A stretch of 64,000 nt of DNA from Actinomadura xylanilytica (lineage in GTDB: Bacteria > Actinomycetota > Actinomycetes > Streptosporangiales > Streptosporangiaceae). The notes under the pieces are model-generated. The model was not told the DNA's origin and made no database searches. It worked only from the letters and a program-made list of their open reading frames with translations. The stretch is from the NCBI RefSeq assembly GCF_030283145.1, contig NZ_JASNWE010000006.1, positions 124,001-188,000 of the forward strand, in the 5' to 3' direction. The position numbers and the translations under genes were made by a program. This document shows positions 42,019-51,146 of this stretch, in pieces (the stretch's first letter is position 1; every line of letters starts with the position of its first letter).

Positions 42019-43490
42019 GCACCCCACTGCTGGCTGTAGGGCTGCTGCTCGTCCATCCCCCAGTACACGCTCTTCTGCCGCATGTAGGCGAAGATCCCCT
42101 CGCGGCCCTTCTCCCTGCCGAGGCCGCTGTCCTTGAAGCCGCCGAACGGGGTGGAGATGCTGAACTGCTTGTAGGTGTTGACCCACACGGTGCCCGCGTC
42201 GATCCGGCGGGCCACCCGCCACGCGGTCCGGTAGTCGCCGGTCCAGACGCCGCAGGCGAGCCCGTACACGGTGTCGTTGGCCTGCGCCACCAGGTCCTCC
42301 TCGTCCTCGAACGGCAGCGCGACCAGCACCGGCCCGAAGACCTCCTCCTGGCAGATCGCGGCGGAGTTCGGCACCCCGTCCAGGATCGTCGGCAGGTAGT
42401 AGGCGCCGCGTGCGTACGCCTCGCCGTCCGGGGTCCGGCCGCCGCAGCGGACCCGCGCGCCCTCGTCCCGGGCCCGGTCGACCATGGCGGCGACCTTGTC
42501 GCGGTGCGCGTGCGCGACCATCGGTGCGACCTGGGTGGCGGGGTCGGTGCCGGGGCCGATCCGCAGCCGTCCGGCCCGGCGGACCAGCTCGCCGACGACC
42601 TCCTCGTAGATCGAGGCGTGCACGAACGCCCGCGAGCCGGCGATGCAGCTCTGCCCGGACGAGGAGAAGACCCCGAACAGCAGCCCGGCCAGCGCCTGCT
42701 CGCGGTCGGCGTCCGGGAACACGATCGTCGGCGACTTGCCGCCGAGCTCCAGCGACACCGGCATGATCTTCTCGGCCGCAGCGGCGCCGATGGCGCGGCC
42801 GGTGGTGGTGCCGCCGGTGAAGGACACCTTCCCGACGCCCGGGTGGCGGACGATCGCGTCGCCGATGATCCGCCCCGGGCCGGGCAGCACCGACAGCAGG
42901 CCCGGCGGCAGCCCCGCGTCCGTGATCAGGCGGCCCAGGGCCAGCGAGACCAGCGGCGTCCACTCGGCGGGCTTGAGCACCACCGCGTTGCCCGCCGCGA
43001 GCGCCGGGGCGACCTTCTGCGCGTCGCTGGCGATCGGCGAGTTCCACGGGGTGATGGCACCGACCACGCCGACCGGCTCGTGCACGCTCATCGTGAGGTA
43101 CGGACCGCGCGAGGGCGTCAGCGCGCCCTCCAGGGTCTCCAGGGCGGCGGCGAAGTAGCGGAAAGTGCCCTGCGCGCTGGCGACGAGGGCCCGCGTCTCG
43201 TTGATGGACTTGCCCGTGTCCGCGGTCTGGAGGGCCGCGATGTCGTCGGCCCGCTCGGCGATCAGGTCGGCGATCCGGACGAGGTACCGCGCCCGCTCGT
43301 GCGGGAGCAGATCGCGCCAGGCCGGGTCCGCCGCCGCCGCGGCCCCGGCCCGGACGGCCTCGTCCACGTCGGCGACGCCGGCACCGTGCAGCCGGGCGAG
43401 CACCTCGCCGGTCGCCGGGTCGCGGGTCTCCAGCACCTCCCCGCCGCCCCGCCGCCACCGGCCGCCCACCAGGATCTCGTCCGCGAACAC
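42006..43490 (-). CDS. aldehyde dehydrogenase (NAD(P)-dependent), 3' end rebuilt by the integrated element
   Basis: The 494-residue ALDH has ITPWNSP, KPAEWTPL, FTGGTTTGRAIG (cofactor), LELGGKSPTIV (catalytic Glu) and SSGQSCIAGSR (catalytic Cys). FGPVLVALPFEDEEDLV and STPFGGFKDSGLGREKG follow near the end. It oxidises an aldehyde to the acid. The 31-bp att core covers codons 472-481, and the last residues QQPYSQQWGAQST are encoded beyond it, on the element side. It starts with GTG after AGGAAGGGG and is divergent from the flavoprotein gene at 43606, with a 12-bp inverted repeat between. Confidence 0.88.
   Translation of the reverse strand: MFADEILVGGRWRRGGGEVLETRDPATGEVLARLHGAGVADVDEAVRAGAAAAADPAWRDLLPHERARYLVRIADLIAERADDIAALQTADTGKSINETRALVASAQGTFRYFAAALETLEGALTPSRGPYLTMSVHEPVGVVGAITPWNSPIASDAQKVAPALAAGNAVVLKPAEWTPLVSLALGRLITDAGLPPGLLSVLPGPGRIIGDAIVRHPGVGKVSFTGGTTTGRAIGAAAAEKIMPVSLELGGKSPTIVFPDADREQALAGLLFGVFSSSGQSCIAGSRAFVHASIYEEVVGELVRRAGRLRIGPGTDPATQVAPMVAHAHRDKVAAMVDRARDEGARVRCGGRTPDGEAYARGAYYLPTILDGVPNSAAICQEEVFGPVLVALPFEDEEDLVAQANDTVYGLACGVWTGDYRTAWRVARRIDAGTVWVNTYKQFSISTPFGGFKDSGLGREKGREGIFAYMRQKSVYWGMDEQQPYSQQWGAQST
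42048..42078. repeat. attR, right 31-bp direct repeat inside the aldehyde dehydrogenase gene
   Basis: This is an exact copy of 37148-37178. It keeps the aldehyde dehydrogenase frame intact, and the last 13 codons of the gene (QQPYSQQWGAQST) then come from the element side of the junction. The integrase remnant ends 30 bp to the left. Confidence 0.8.
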
Positions 43491-43513
43491 GGCGCCCCTT
43501 CCTCCACAAAAGC

Positions 43514-43556
43514 CTTGGACCTAAGATTTATCACTACGCGAAAGCTTATGTCCAAG
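43514..43556. promoter_or_regulatory. long inverted repeat between the aldehyde dehydrogenase and flavoprotein genes
   Basis: CTTGGACCTAAG (43514-43525) and CTTATGTCCAAG (43545-43556) are complementary at 11 of 12 positions with a 19-bp AT-richer spacer. Placed between divergent genes, it is a likely binding site for a dimeric regulator controlling both. The regulator is not identified. Confidence 0.5.
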
Positions 43557-43605
43557 ATGAAGCGCCGGATATCATGATCTTCTGATCACCGGCGGAAGGA
43601 CGATC

Positions 43606-44232
43606 ATGGCCGACTACGAGGAGATCGGCTCCGCGGCGGAGCTGCGCGAGCTGCTCGGGGACCCGCTCCCGCGGGTCATCGACAAGGACCGGTCCCGCCT
43701 GCACGCCCGCGACCGGGAGTGGCTCGCGCAGTCGCCGTTCTGCCTGATCGCCACCAGCGCCGCCGACGGCACCTGCGACGTCTCCCCCAAGGGCGACCCT
43801 CCCGGCTTCGTCCACGTCCTGGACGACGGCACCATCGCCGTCCCCGACCGCCCCGGCAACCGGCGCGCCGACGGGTTCCTCAACATCCTGACCAACCCGC
43901 ACGTGGGGCTGATCCACATCATCCCGGGGCGCACCGAGACGCTGCGGATCAACGGCCGCGCCCGGCTGGTCCGCGAGGCCCCCTTCTTCGACGCCATGAC
44001 GGTCAAGGGGCACCGGCCGAGGCTGGCCCTGGTCGTCGACATCGAGCAGATCTTCTTCCACTGCGCCAAGGCGTTCATGCGCTCGGCGCTGTGGAAGCCC
44101 GAGACCTGGGAACCCGACGCCCTGCCGTCGCACGCGCGCCTGGTCAAGGAGGTCCAGCGGATCGACCAGAGCCTGGAGGAGCTGGAGCACTACTACGGCG
44201 CCGCCTACGCCAAGAAGCTCTACGCGGGGTAG
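43606..44232 (+). CDS. pyridoxamine 5'-phosphate oxidase family flavoprotein (MSMEG_1061-like)
   Basis: The 208-residue split-barrel flavoprotein has SPFCLIATSAADGTCDVSPK, GDPPGFVHVLDDGTIAVPDR, PGNRRADGFLNILTNPHVGL and IFFHCAKAFMRSALWKPETW. This pattern is typical of the MSMEG_1061 family of PPOX-type FMN or F420-binding proteins. The conserved Lys/Arg residues in SPKGD and PGNRR contact the flavin phosphate in relatives. The reaction is unknown. It is divergent from the aldehyde dehydrogenase gene and followed by a short hairpin. Confidence 0.85.
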   Translation: MADYEEIGSAAELRELLGDPLPRVIDKDRSRLHARDREWLAQSPFCLIATSAADGTCDVSPKGDPPGFVHVLDDGTIAVPDRPGNRRADGFLNILTNPHVGLIHIIPGRTETLRINGRARLVREAPFFDAMTVKGHRPRLALVVDIEQIFFHCAKAFMRSALWKPETWEPDALPSHARLVKEVQRIDQSLEELEHYYGAAYAKKLYAG

Positions 44233-44246
44233 CCCGGCGCCCGGGC
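44232..44246. terminator. short hairpin between convergent genes
   Basis: GCCCGG-cgc-CCGGGC fills the 15-bp gap between the flavoprotein stop and the end of the secreted-protein gene on the opposite strand. Confidence 0.35.
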
Positions 44247-44247
44247 C

Positions 44248-45480
44248 TCAGCAGGCGGGGGCGGCCGGGGCGTCGGATTCGGTGTGGACGTAGGCGGCGG
44301 GCACGTAGTGGCCGGGGCCGATCCGGTTCCACATGTCGCTCGTGCCGTAGGTCCCGGTCACGCTCTGCCCCCGGACGTGGCACTGGACGACGACGTTGGC
44401 GAGGTTGGCCGCGACCCCCGTTCGGGCCGAGCCGGCGCTCGCCGCCGCCCGCAGCGGCACCGGGGCGCCGGCCGTGCGGACGACGCCCCTGGCCCCGGCG
44501 CCCGTCCACATGTACGTCACGTTCACCCAGGAGTTGTCGGTCAGCCCGAGGCCGTCCCAGAAGGTGCCGTCGGCGAGGTCGATGCCCGCCGGGTTGGCGA
44601 CCTGGCGGCCGAACTCGTCCGTCCCGCCGTTGTAGCCGTCCTGGTAGGCGGCCTGCGACTCGGGCCGCCCCTGCGGCAGGTCGTTCCACATCTCGCGGGT
44701 CGCGGACGGGTTCCAGTAGTCGTCGTGGGTGTTCCAGGGGCCGACGTCCCACACCGGCGCGTACTCGCACAGGCTCCCCGACGCCGTGCACACCTGCACC
44801 GAGTACTCGCCGGAGCCGTTCCCCGACAGGCCGCGCCGCGACGGCAGCGCGACGAAGTGGTCCCGGTCGGTGATGACGTGCCCGTTCGCGGTCGTCCCGC
44901 CGACGAGCCCCTCCCGGGTCGCGAACACCTGGTAGGTCTGCGCGGCCGTGGTGCGGGGCGCCTTCGCGGCGATCCGGTCGCCGGTCAGCCGGACGGCCGA
45001 CACCGACGGGGCCGTCCGGCCCGGTGCCCCGGTGAGGACCACCCGCGCCTGGATCCGCCGCGACTCCGCCGGCAGGGCCGTCCCGGCCGGGGTCCACTCG
45101 GTCCACACGCCGGCGCCCGTCCGGGCCCGCACGTCCACCTGGACGGGCCCGGCGCCGGTCACCTGGGCGGTCACCCGGTTGACGGGCTCGGCCAGGTCAC
45201 GGGGCGCGAGCATGAGCTGCCCGGCCGCCGTCGCCCCGCGCAGCGAGGCGGGGCCGGTGCGGCCGGAGGCGAGCCGCAGCGCCTTCCCGTCATGGCGGAC
45301 GTTGACGTCATCGCCGTCGACCGCCGACAGATCGGGCGACCAGCCGGTACCGGCGGCCTGGACGGACGGCGCGGCATGCGCGGCGGCCCCGGGGAGGGCG
45401 GCCAGCAGGGCGGCGGCGGCAGTGGCGGTGGCGGTGAGCGTCAGGGCGGGGACGGTGCGTCTGCGGGGTGTGGGGAGCAT
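44248..45480 (-). CDS. secreted protein of unknown function
   Basis: The 410-residue protein starts with a signal peptide (RRRTVPALTLTATATAAAAL, cleavage near AAHAAP). An N-terminal beta-rich domain resembles the module preceding amidases in actinobacterial wall hydrolases (WSPDLSAVDGDDVNVRHDGK, AQVTGAGPVQVDVRARTG). The conserved central region has SGEYSVQVCTASGSLCEYAP and VWDVGPWNTHDDYWNP. The C-terminal SH3-like module has VVVQCHVRGQSVTGTYGTSD and WNRIGPGHYVPAAYV. Four or more Cys could form disulfides. A wall-associated role is likely but the enzymatic activity is not evident. ATG 45480 is chosen at the signal peptide. Confidence 0.7.
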   Translation of the reverse strand: MLPTPRRRTVPALTLTATATAAAALLAALPGAAAHAAPSVQAAGTGWSPDLSAVDGDDVNVRHDGKALRLASGRTGPASLRGATAAGQLMLAPRDLAEPVNRVTAQVTGAGPVQVDVRARTGAGVWTEWTPAGTALPAESRRIQARVVLTGAPGRTAPSVSAVRLTGDRIAAKAPRTTAAQTYQVFATREGLVGGTTANGHVITDRDHFVALPSRRGLSGNGSGEYSVQVCTASGSLCEYAPVWDVGPWNTHDDYWNPSATREMWNDLPQGRPESQAAYQDGYNGGTDEFGRQVANPAGIDLADGTFWDGLGLTDNSWVNVTYMWTGAGARGVVRTAGAPVPLRAAASAGSARTGVAANLANVVVQCHVRGQSVTGTYGTSDMWNRIGPGHYVPAAYVHTESDAPAAPAC

Positions 45481-45663
45481 GCAAGGAGAGTGATTCGGGG
45501 GCCCCGGTCGTGCAAGACCGAGATCTCCACGAATCGCGCCGCCCCGTTTCGGCTTGCCTGCTCCGCTCCGCAGGTCAGCCCGCCCCGAGCGCCGCCCGAC
45601 CATGCCGTCGGACCGGCGGCGCAAACCCCTCGGGAACGCTCCCGCCGTCCGCGACGGCGGGCG

Positions 45664-45692
45664 GGTGACCCCCACCGGGAGCGGGGGTCACC
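45664..45692 (-). terminator. terminator hairpin after the DUF5302 gene
   Basis: GGTGACCCCC (45664-45673) and GGGGGTCACC (45683-45692) form a perfect 10-bp stem with a 9-nt loop, 16 bp past the stop codon of the minus-strand gene at 45709. Confidence 0.6.
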
Positions 45693-45708
45693 GTGATGCG
45701 GTTCGCGC

Positions 45709-45900
45709 TCAGCCGCTCTTGCGGCGGAACTGGCGCTGGTGGTCGGCGCGCTCGTGCACGCCGCGCACCTTGGAACCGTTCTTGCCCGCGCCACCGGCGT
45801 TCTTGTCCGCCGCCGCACCGCGCTTGCGCTCAAGAGCCTCCTTGAACCTGCGCTTCACGTCGTCCTGATCACCTTCACGTTCTTCTGCGTTATCGGCCAT
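45709..45900 (-). CDS. DUF5302 family small protein
   Basis: The 63-residue highly charged protein matches the DUF5302 pattern: DDVKRRFKEALERKRG near the start, a Gly/Ala/Asn-rich middle, and HERADHQRQFRRKSG at the end. The family is found in actinobacteria, is probably cytoplasmic and has no known role. GGAGG-type box precedes the ATG. It stands alone with its own terminator. Confidence 0.8.
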   Translation of the reverse strand: MADNAEEREGDQDDVKRRFKEALERKRGAAADKNAGGAGKNGSKVRGVHERADHQRQFRRKSG

Positions 45901-46053
45901 GCGGACCTCCAGCTCTTCGTTAGGGGCCCCTCAAGCTTCACATACCCGGGGACCGGATGCCCGCGCACCCGGCCCAGGAAGATCACAACGGGGATCTCCC
46001 CATCATCAGGCCATCGGCGGACAGATCGTCCCGAAATCGATGGCCGTGCCCCC

Positions 46054-47505
<1,452 letters not shown>

Positions 47506-47560
47506 CCGGCAATGAGACCACATATGCGGGTTCGCCTCGCCCGCCCCGGGACGGTGCCGC

Positions 47561-47665
47561 TCAGAGCATCCGGATCTCCACGATGTCGACCGTCCGGACT
47601 CCCTCCATGACCTCGGTGACGGTCAGCCGGGCCGCCAGCCTGGAGCGGCCCTCCCCCTGCCTCAC
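47561..47665 (-). CDS. tiny ORF, possible C-terminal gene remnant
   Basis: This 34-codon frame overlaps the monooxygenase stop by 4 bp (GTGA). Its end TVTEVMEGVRTVDIVEIRML is compositionally protein-like, unlike shadow frames nearby. It may be the last piece of a lost gene or a small coupled peptide. No family is recognised. Confidence 0.2.
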   Translation of the reverse strand: MRQGEGRSRLAARLTVTEVMEGVRTVDIVEIRML

Positions 47666-49164
47666 GCCCACCGCTGATGCGAGGGCTGCTCGGCGGCGGC
47701 GCCGCACCAGCGGGTGAGCGCGGCGCGGATCTCGGCGGCGCGCCGGTCGGGCGCGGTCTCGTCGGTCGCCCAGGCGATGTAGCCGTCCGGCCGGACGAGC
47801 ACGGTGGACCCGGTGGACCCGGTGGCGACCGCGCCGCGTACCCGGCCGGCCCATCCCCTGAACGTCAGGTAGGTCACGGCGGGGTCGTTGACGGCGGCGA
47901 CGAGGACGAACCGGCCCTCCCGCAGCGCCTCGTACAGCCGGCCGGGCTCCCCCGCCAGCCGGACGTCGGGGGCGCGGCGGCCGGTCAGCCGGTGCGCGCC
48001 GCGCGGGGCCGGGTAGGCGATGTCGATCCCCGAGACCGTCCCGGCCATCCGCCTGGCCACCGGCGGCATGCGGGTGGCGGCCACCATGGCGGCGCCCCGG
48101 ACGGCGCGCAGCGGGCGCGGCTCGAGCAGCAGCATCCGCAGCAGCGCGCCGCTGACGCGCAGCACCTGGCGGCCCACCGGAAGCCGTTCGTCCTCGTAGG
48201 TGTCCAGCAGCCCGTCGGGCGCCCGGCCGTGCAGTTCGGCCGCCAGCTTCCAGCCCAGGTTGGCCGCGTCCTGGATGCCGGTGTTCATGCCCAGGCCGCC
48301 CGCCGGGGAGTGCGCGTGCGCGGCGTCGCCCGCGAGGAACACCCGCCCGGACCGGTACCGCGGGGCCTGCCGCTCGTCGCTGTGGAACCGCGAGGTCCAC
48401 CGGGTCTCGCCGACCCCGAGGTCGGCGCCGAACACGCGCCGGGCGACCTCGCGCAGTTCGGCCGGGTCGACCGGCTCGGAGTCGGGCACCTGGTGCCGCC
48501 GGTTCCAGGCGACCAGCCGGTACCAGCCGTCGCCGTACGAGGCCAGCAACGCGAACGCGTCGCCGACCCCGCGGCCGGTGAGCGCCTCGCGCGGCACGCC
48601 CTCCACCCGCACGTCGGCCAGCATCACCGACCGCACCGCCGACCGGCCCGGGAACGGCAGGCCGAGCTCCTCCCGGACGGTGCTGCGCACCCCGTCGGCA
48701 CCGACCAGGTACGCCGCGCGGCGGGTGTGCACGCCGCCCGGGCCGGTCCGGACGTCGACGTCGACGCCCTCGGCGTCCTGCCGCAGCGCGACCACCTCGG
48801 CGCCGCGCTCGATCCGGGCGCCGGCCGCGCGGGCCCGCTCCTCCAGCACCCGCTCGGTCTCGTACTGGGGCGTGACCAGCACGAACGGGAAGCGTCCGGG
48901 CAGCCGCGACAGGTCCAGCCGGCTGCCGCTGAAGATCTGGAACCTCCGCACCCGCTCGCCGGTGGCGATCAGGTGGTCGGCGATGCCCCGGGCGTCGAGC
49001 GCCTCCAGCGTGCGGGCGTGCACGGCGAACGCACGGGTGAGCCCGGAGCGCTCCGCACGGCGCTCCAGCACGGTGCACCCGACCCCGGCCACCGCCAGGT
49101 CCCCGGCGAGCAGCAGGCCCGTCGGACCCGCCCCGGCGATCAGTACTTCCCCGCTCGGTGCCAT
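47662..49164 (-). CDS. FAD-dependent monooxygenase (PheA/TfdB aromatic hydroxylase type)
   Basis: The 500-residue flavoprotein has the dinucleotide fold VLIAGAGPTGLLLAGDLA at the start, the second FAD/NAD motif LVGADGVRSTVREELGL, and the GD motif GRVFLAGDAAHAHSPAGGLG, followed by MNTGIQDAANLGWKLAAEL. A C-terminal thioredoxin-like tail includes GRFVLVAAVNDPA. Such enzymes hydroxylate phenolic or polyketide substrates with NAD(P)H and O2. ATG 49164 is fixed by AAGGAGG 5 bp upstream; the longer frame to 49323 runs into the repeat element. It lies upstream of the decarboxylase gene. Confidence 0.85.
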   Translation of the reverse strand: MAPSGEVLIAGAGPTGLLLAGDLAVAGVGCTVLERRAERSGLTRAFAVHARTLEALDARGIADHLIATGERVRRFQIFSGSRLDLSRLPGRFPFVLVTPQYETERVLEERARAAGARIERGAEVVALRQDAEGVDVDVRTGPGGVHTRRAAYLVGADGVRSTVREELGLPFPGRSAVRSVMLADVRVEGVPREALTGRGVGDAFALLASYGDGWYRLVAWNRRHQVPDSEPVDPAELREVARRVFGADLGVGETRWTSRFHSDERQAPRYRSGRVFLAGDAAHAHSPAGGLGMNTGIQDAANLGWKLAAELHGRAPDGLLDTYEDERLPVGRQVLRVSGALLRMLLLEPRPLRAVRGAAMVAATRMPPVARRMAGTVSGIDIAYPAPRGAHRLTGRRAPDVRLAGEPGRLYEALREGRFVLVAAVNDPAVTYLTFRGWAGRVRGAVATGSTGSTVLVRPDGYIAWATDETAPDRRAAEIRAALTRWCGAAAEQPSHQRWA

Positions 49165-49277
49165 CCGGTCCTCCTTCGGCGGCGTCCGAGGCCGCCACCG
49201 GGTCCCTTCCCCGCGCCCGGGGGTTCGCACGTGTCCGCGCGGACGGATCGGCCCCGCCGGCCGTGGACGCGCCGGCC

Positions 49278-49455
49278 CTAGGGCCTGTCTCAAAGTGCCT
49301 CGGCCGTCGCGCGAGCGCGCCACCTGGCCGGTGGGGCGAAGCCGGAGGCGAGCCCCACCGGCCAGGTCGCGAAGCGATGCAGCGCTCGCCCAAGAACGGT
49401 CGGCGTCCGAGCCGCCAGGCGAGGACGCCGGGCCGGGCTTTGAAACACGGCCTAG
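49278..49455. mobile_element. MITE-like 178-bp palindromic element
   Basis: Both ends carry the same imperfect inverted sequence: CTAGGGCCTGTCTCAAAG on the left and, read inward from the right, CTAGGCCGTGTTTCAAAG. The middle has a perfect 16-bp stem (49322-49337 and 49352-49367) enclosing GAAGCCGGAGGCGA. There is no coding capacity. Termini with GGCCTGTCTCAAAG-like sequence recall insertion-sequence ends, and CTAG at both outer edges may mark the target duplication. It sits between two genes and provides the final bases of the GntR gene's stop region. Confidence 0.55.
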
Positions 49456-50192
49456 CCCACGGGCCGCCGGCGCGGGGTCTCCAGGCCGAGGTGGATGCGG
49501 TAGCGGTCGGCGCGGTAGACCGCCATCGCGACCTCCACGCAGACGCCCCGGCTGAAGGTGCGCTGCTGGAGGAAGAACACCGTGGCGCCCGCGTCGATCT
49601 CCAGCAGCCGGGCGTCCTCGGCGCCGGCCGGGCCCGCCTCGATGGTCTGCTCACCGGCGTCCATCACGATGCCGTACGCGTCCTCCAGCACCCCGAACAG
49701 CGAGGTGTTGGGCGGGCGGCGCTCCAGCAGGCCGGGCGCCAGCGACGCCAGGATGTGCGAGCGCTCCACCGCCATCGGTTCGCCGTCGGCCAGCCGGAGC
49801 CGCTCCAGCGCGTGCACCCCGGCGTCGCGTTCGGCGCCGAACAGCCGGGCCAGCCGGGCGCCCGCCGGAACGGTGGCGGCGGCCAGGTCCAGCGAGCCGG
49901 GCCGCAGCCCGCGGGCGCGCATGTCCTCGGTGAACGAGACCAGTTCCTTGGGCATCTGCACCTTGGGCCTGGCCACGAAGGTGCCCTTGCCCGGGATGCG
50001 GCGCAGCCGGTCCTCGGCGACGAGCTGGTCGACCGCCTGCCGGACGGTCATCCGGGACACCCCGTACAGCTTGCACAGCTCGCGTTCGGACGGGACGGGC
50101 GCGTCGACCGGCAGGCGGTCCTGCTCGATCAGGTCGAGCAGGATCGCCCGAAGCTGGAGGTACTTCGGCAGTGGTCCGGAGGGATCGATCAC
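49452..50192 (-). CDS. GntR family regulator, HutC subfamily (UTRA domain)
   Basis: The roughly 247-codon gene encodes an N-terminal winged helix (LPKYLQLRAILLDLIEQDRL, PSERELCKLYGVSRMTVRQA, RIPGKGTFVARPK) and a C-terminal UTRA effector domain (LERLRLADGEPMAVERSHIL, FLQQRTFSRGVCVEVAMAVY). HutC-type regulators sense sugars, histidine derivatives or similar ligands. The start is uncertain: GTG 50192 begins at VIDPSG just before the conserved domain, TTG 50198 is an alternative, and the open frame to 50468 overlaps the divergent regulator. Its stop codon lies in the terminal inverted repeat of the MITE-like element. Confidence 0.78.
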   Translation of the reverse strand: MIDPSGPLPKYLQLRAILLDLIEQDRLPVDAPVPSERELCKLYGVSRMTVRQAVDQLVAEDRLRRIPGKGTFVARPKVQMPKELVSFTEDMRARGLRPGSLDLAAATVPAGARLARLFGAERDAGVHALERLRLADGEPMAVERSHILASLAPGLLERRPPNTSLFGVLEDAYGIVMDAGEQTIEAGPAGAEDARLLEIDAGATVFFLQQRTFSRGVCVEVAMAVYRADRYRIHLGLETPRRRPVG

Positions 50193-50418
50193 CTCCAATA
50201 CATATCCGATCCCGCGCGAAACCTCCCGGGGGAGGGCCGGGTACGGCCGTCTCGGCGGGGTCTCAGCGCGTCCGGAGGCGTGCGGCGACTGTCCGCGCGA
50301 GCCGCTCGGAGATGGCGTCCTCCCGGTCGAATGTGCCGATGACCGGGAGGACGCGCGCATCGGCATCGGTGCGTCCCGCTGGCGGCGGATGCGGCGGGCT
50401 GGCAAGATGTTCCCAGGA

Positions 50419-50435
50419 TCATGCTTGATGCATGA
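50419..50435. promoter_or_regulatory. GntR operator TCATGC-N5-GCATGA before its own gene
   Basis: The perfect palindrome TCATGC-ttgat-GCATGA ends 17 bp before the GTG start of the FadR-type regulator at 50453. The same motif occurs twice at 57059-57146, supporting a common regulator. Confidence 0.65.
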
Positions 50436-50452
50436 GATGAGAGGAACTCTCC

Positions 50453-51145
50453 GTGGCCGACACCTCACCCGCGCACCGGGTCCGGGACCGCCCGCAGCTC
50501 AGCGACGAGGCCGCCGCGTACGGGCGGGAGCTGATCATGTCCGGCCAGGTCCGGCCGGGCGAGTACGTCCGGGTGGAGCGGATCGCCGCCGACCTGGACA
50601 TCAGCATCACCCCGGCGCGCGAGGGCCTGATGGCGCTGCGCGGCGAGGGCTTCGTCGAGCTGGCCCCGCGCAAGGGCTTCGCGGTGTCCACGCTACGCCG
50701 TCAGGACGTGCGCGACATCGCCTTCGCCCAGGGCGTCCTGGCCGGCGAGCTGGCGGCCCGCGCGGCGCGGAACCTGGCGCCGGCGACGCTGGCCGAGATC
50801 GAGCGGGTGCAGGAGTCGATCGAGCGGGACGCGGGCTCGGACCGCCCCGAGCGGATCGACGAGCTCAACTACCTGTTCCACCGCGAGATCTACCTGGCCG
50901 CCGACGCCCCCAAGCTCACCTGGATGATCGACACGGCGACCAAGTACACCCCGCGTCGCTTCCACGCCGTGATACCGGGCTGGAACCGGATCGCCGTCGA
51001 GGACCACCGGGTGGTCCTGGCGGCGCTGCGGACCCGCGACCCCGAGGCGGCGCGGGCCGCGATGAACGACCACATGGCGCACTCGGGCACGCTGCTGGTG
51101 GAGCACCTCGAAGGCCGCGGGTTCTGGGCCGCCCAGGACGCCTGA
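50453..51145 (+). CDS. GntR family regulator, FadR/FCD subfamily
   Basis: The 230-residue regulator has a winged helix (YGRELIMSGQVRPGEYVRVE, AADLDISITPAREGLMALRG, FVELAPRKGFAVSTL) and an FCD ligand domain with His ligands in FHREIYLAA, DHRVVLAAL and NDHMAHSG, which usually bind a metal and a carboxylic acid. The palindrome 50419-50435 implies autoregulation. The same motif in the divergent promoter region at 57.1 kb makes this the probable repressor of the acyl-CoA operon and the Liv-type importer. It is convergent with the LLM gene (1-bp gap), and starts with GTG after GAGAGGAAC. Confidence 0.85.
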   Translation: MADTSPAHRVRDRPQLSDEAAAYGRELIMSGQVRPGEYVRVERIAADLDISITPAREGLMALRGEGFVELAPRKGFAVSTLRRQDVRDIAFAQGVLAGELAARAARNLAPATLAEIERVQESIERDAGSDRPERIDELNYLFHREIYLAADAPKLTWMIDTATKYTPRRFHAVIPGWNRIAVEDHRVVLAALRTRDPEAARAAMNDHMAHSGTLLVEHLEGRGFWAAQDA

Positions 51146-51146
51146 C

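Larger units (their letters stand above)
37148..42078. mobile_element. integrated element (about 4.9 kb) inserted at the 3' end of an aldehyde dehydrogenase gene
   Basis: A perfect 31-bp direct repeat bounds the region. The right copy lies inside codons 472-481 of the aldehyde dehydrogenase gene, and the left copy is an orphan piece of that gene. Between them lie phage- or plasmid-like genes: XRE regulator, DUF1707 protein, holin-like membrane protein, a tyrosine-recombinase C-terminus next to the right repeat and a serine-recombinase scrap. A recombinase gene next to one att site is the expected layout. Both recombinases are incomplete, so the element is probably unable to excise alone. Confidence 0.8.
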
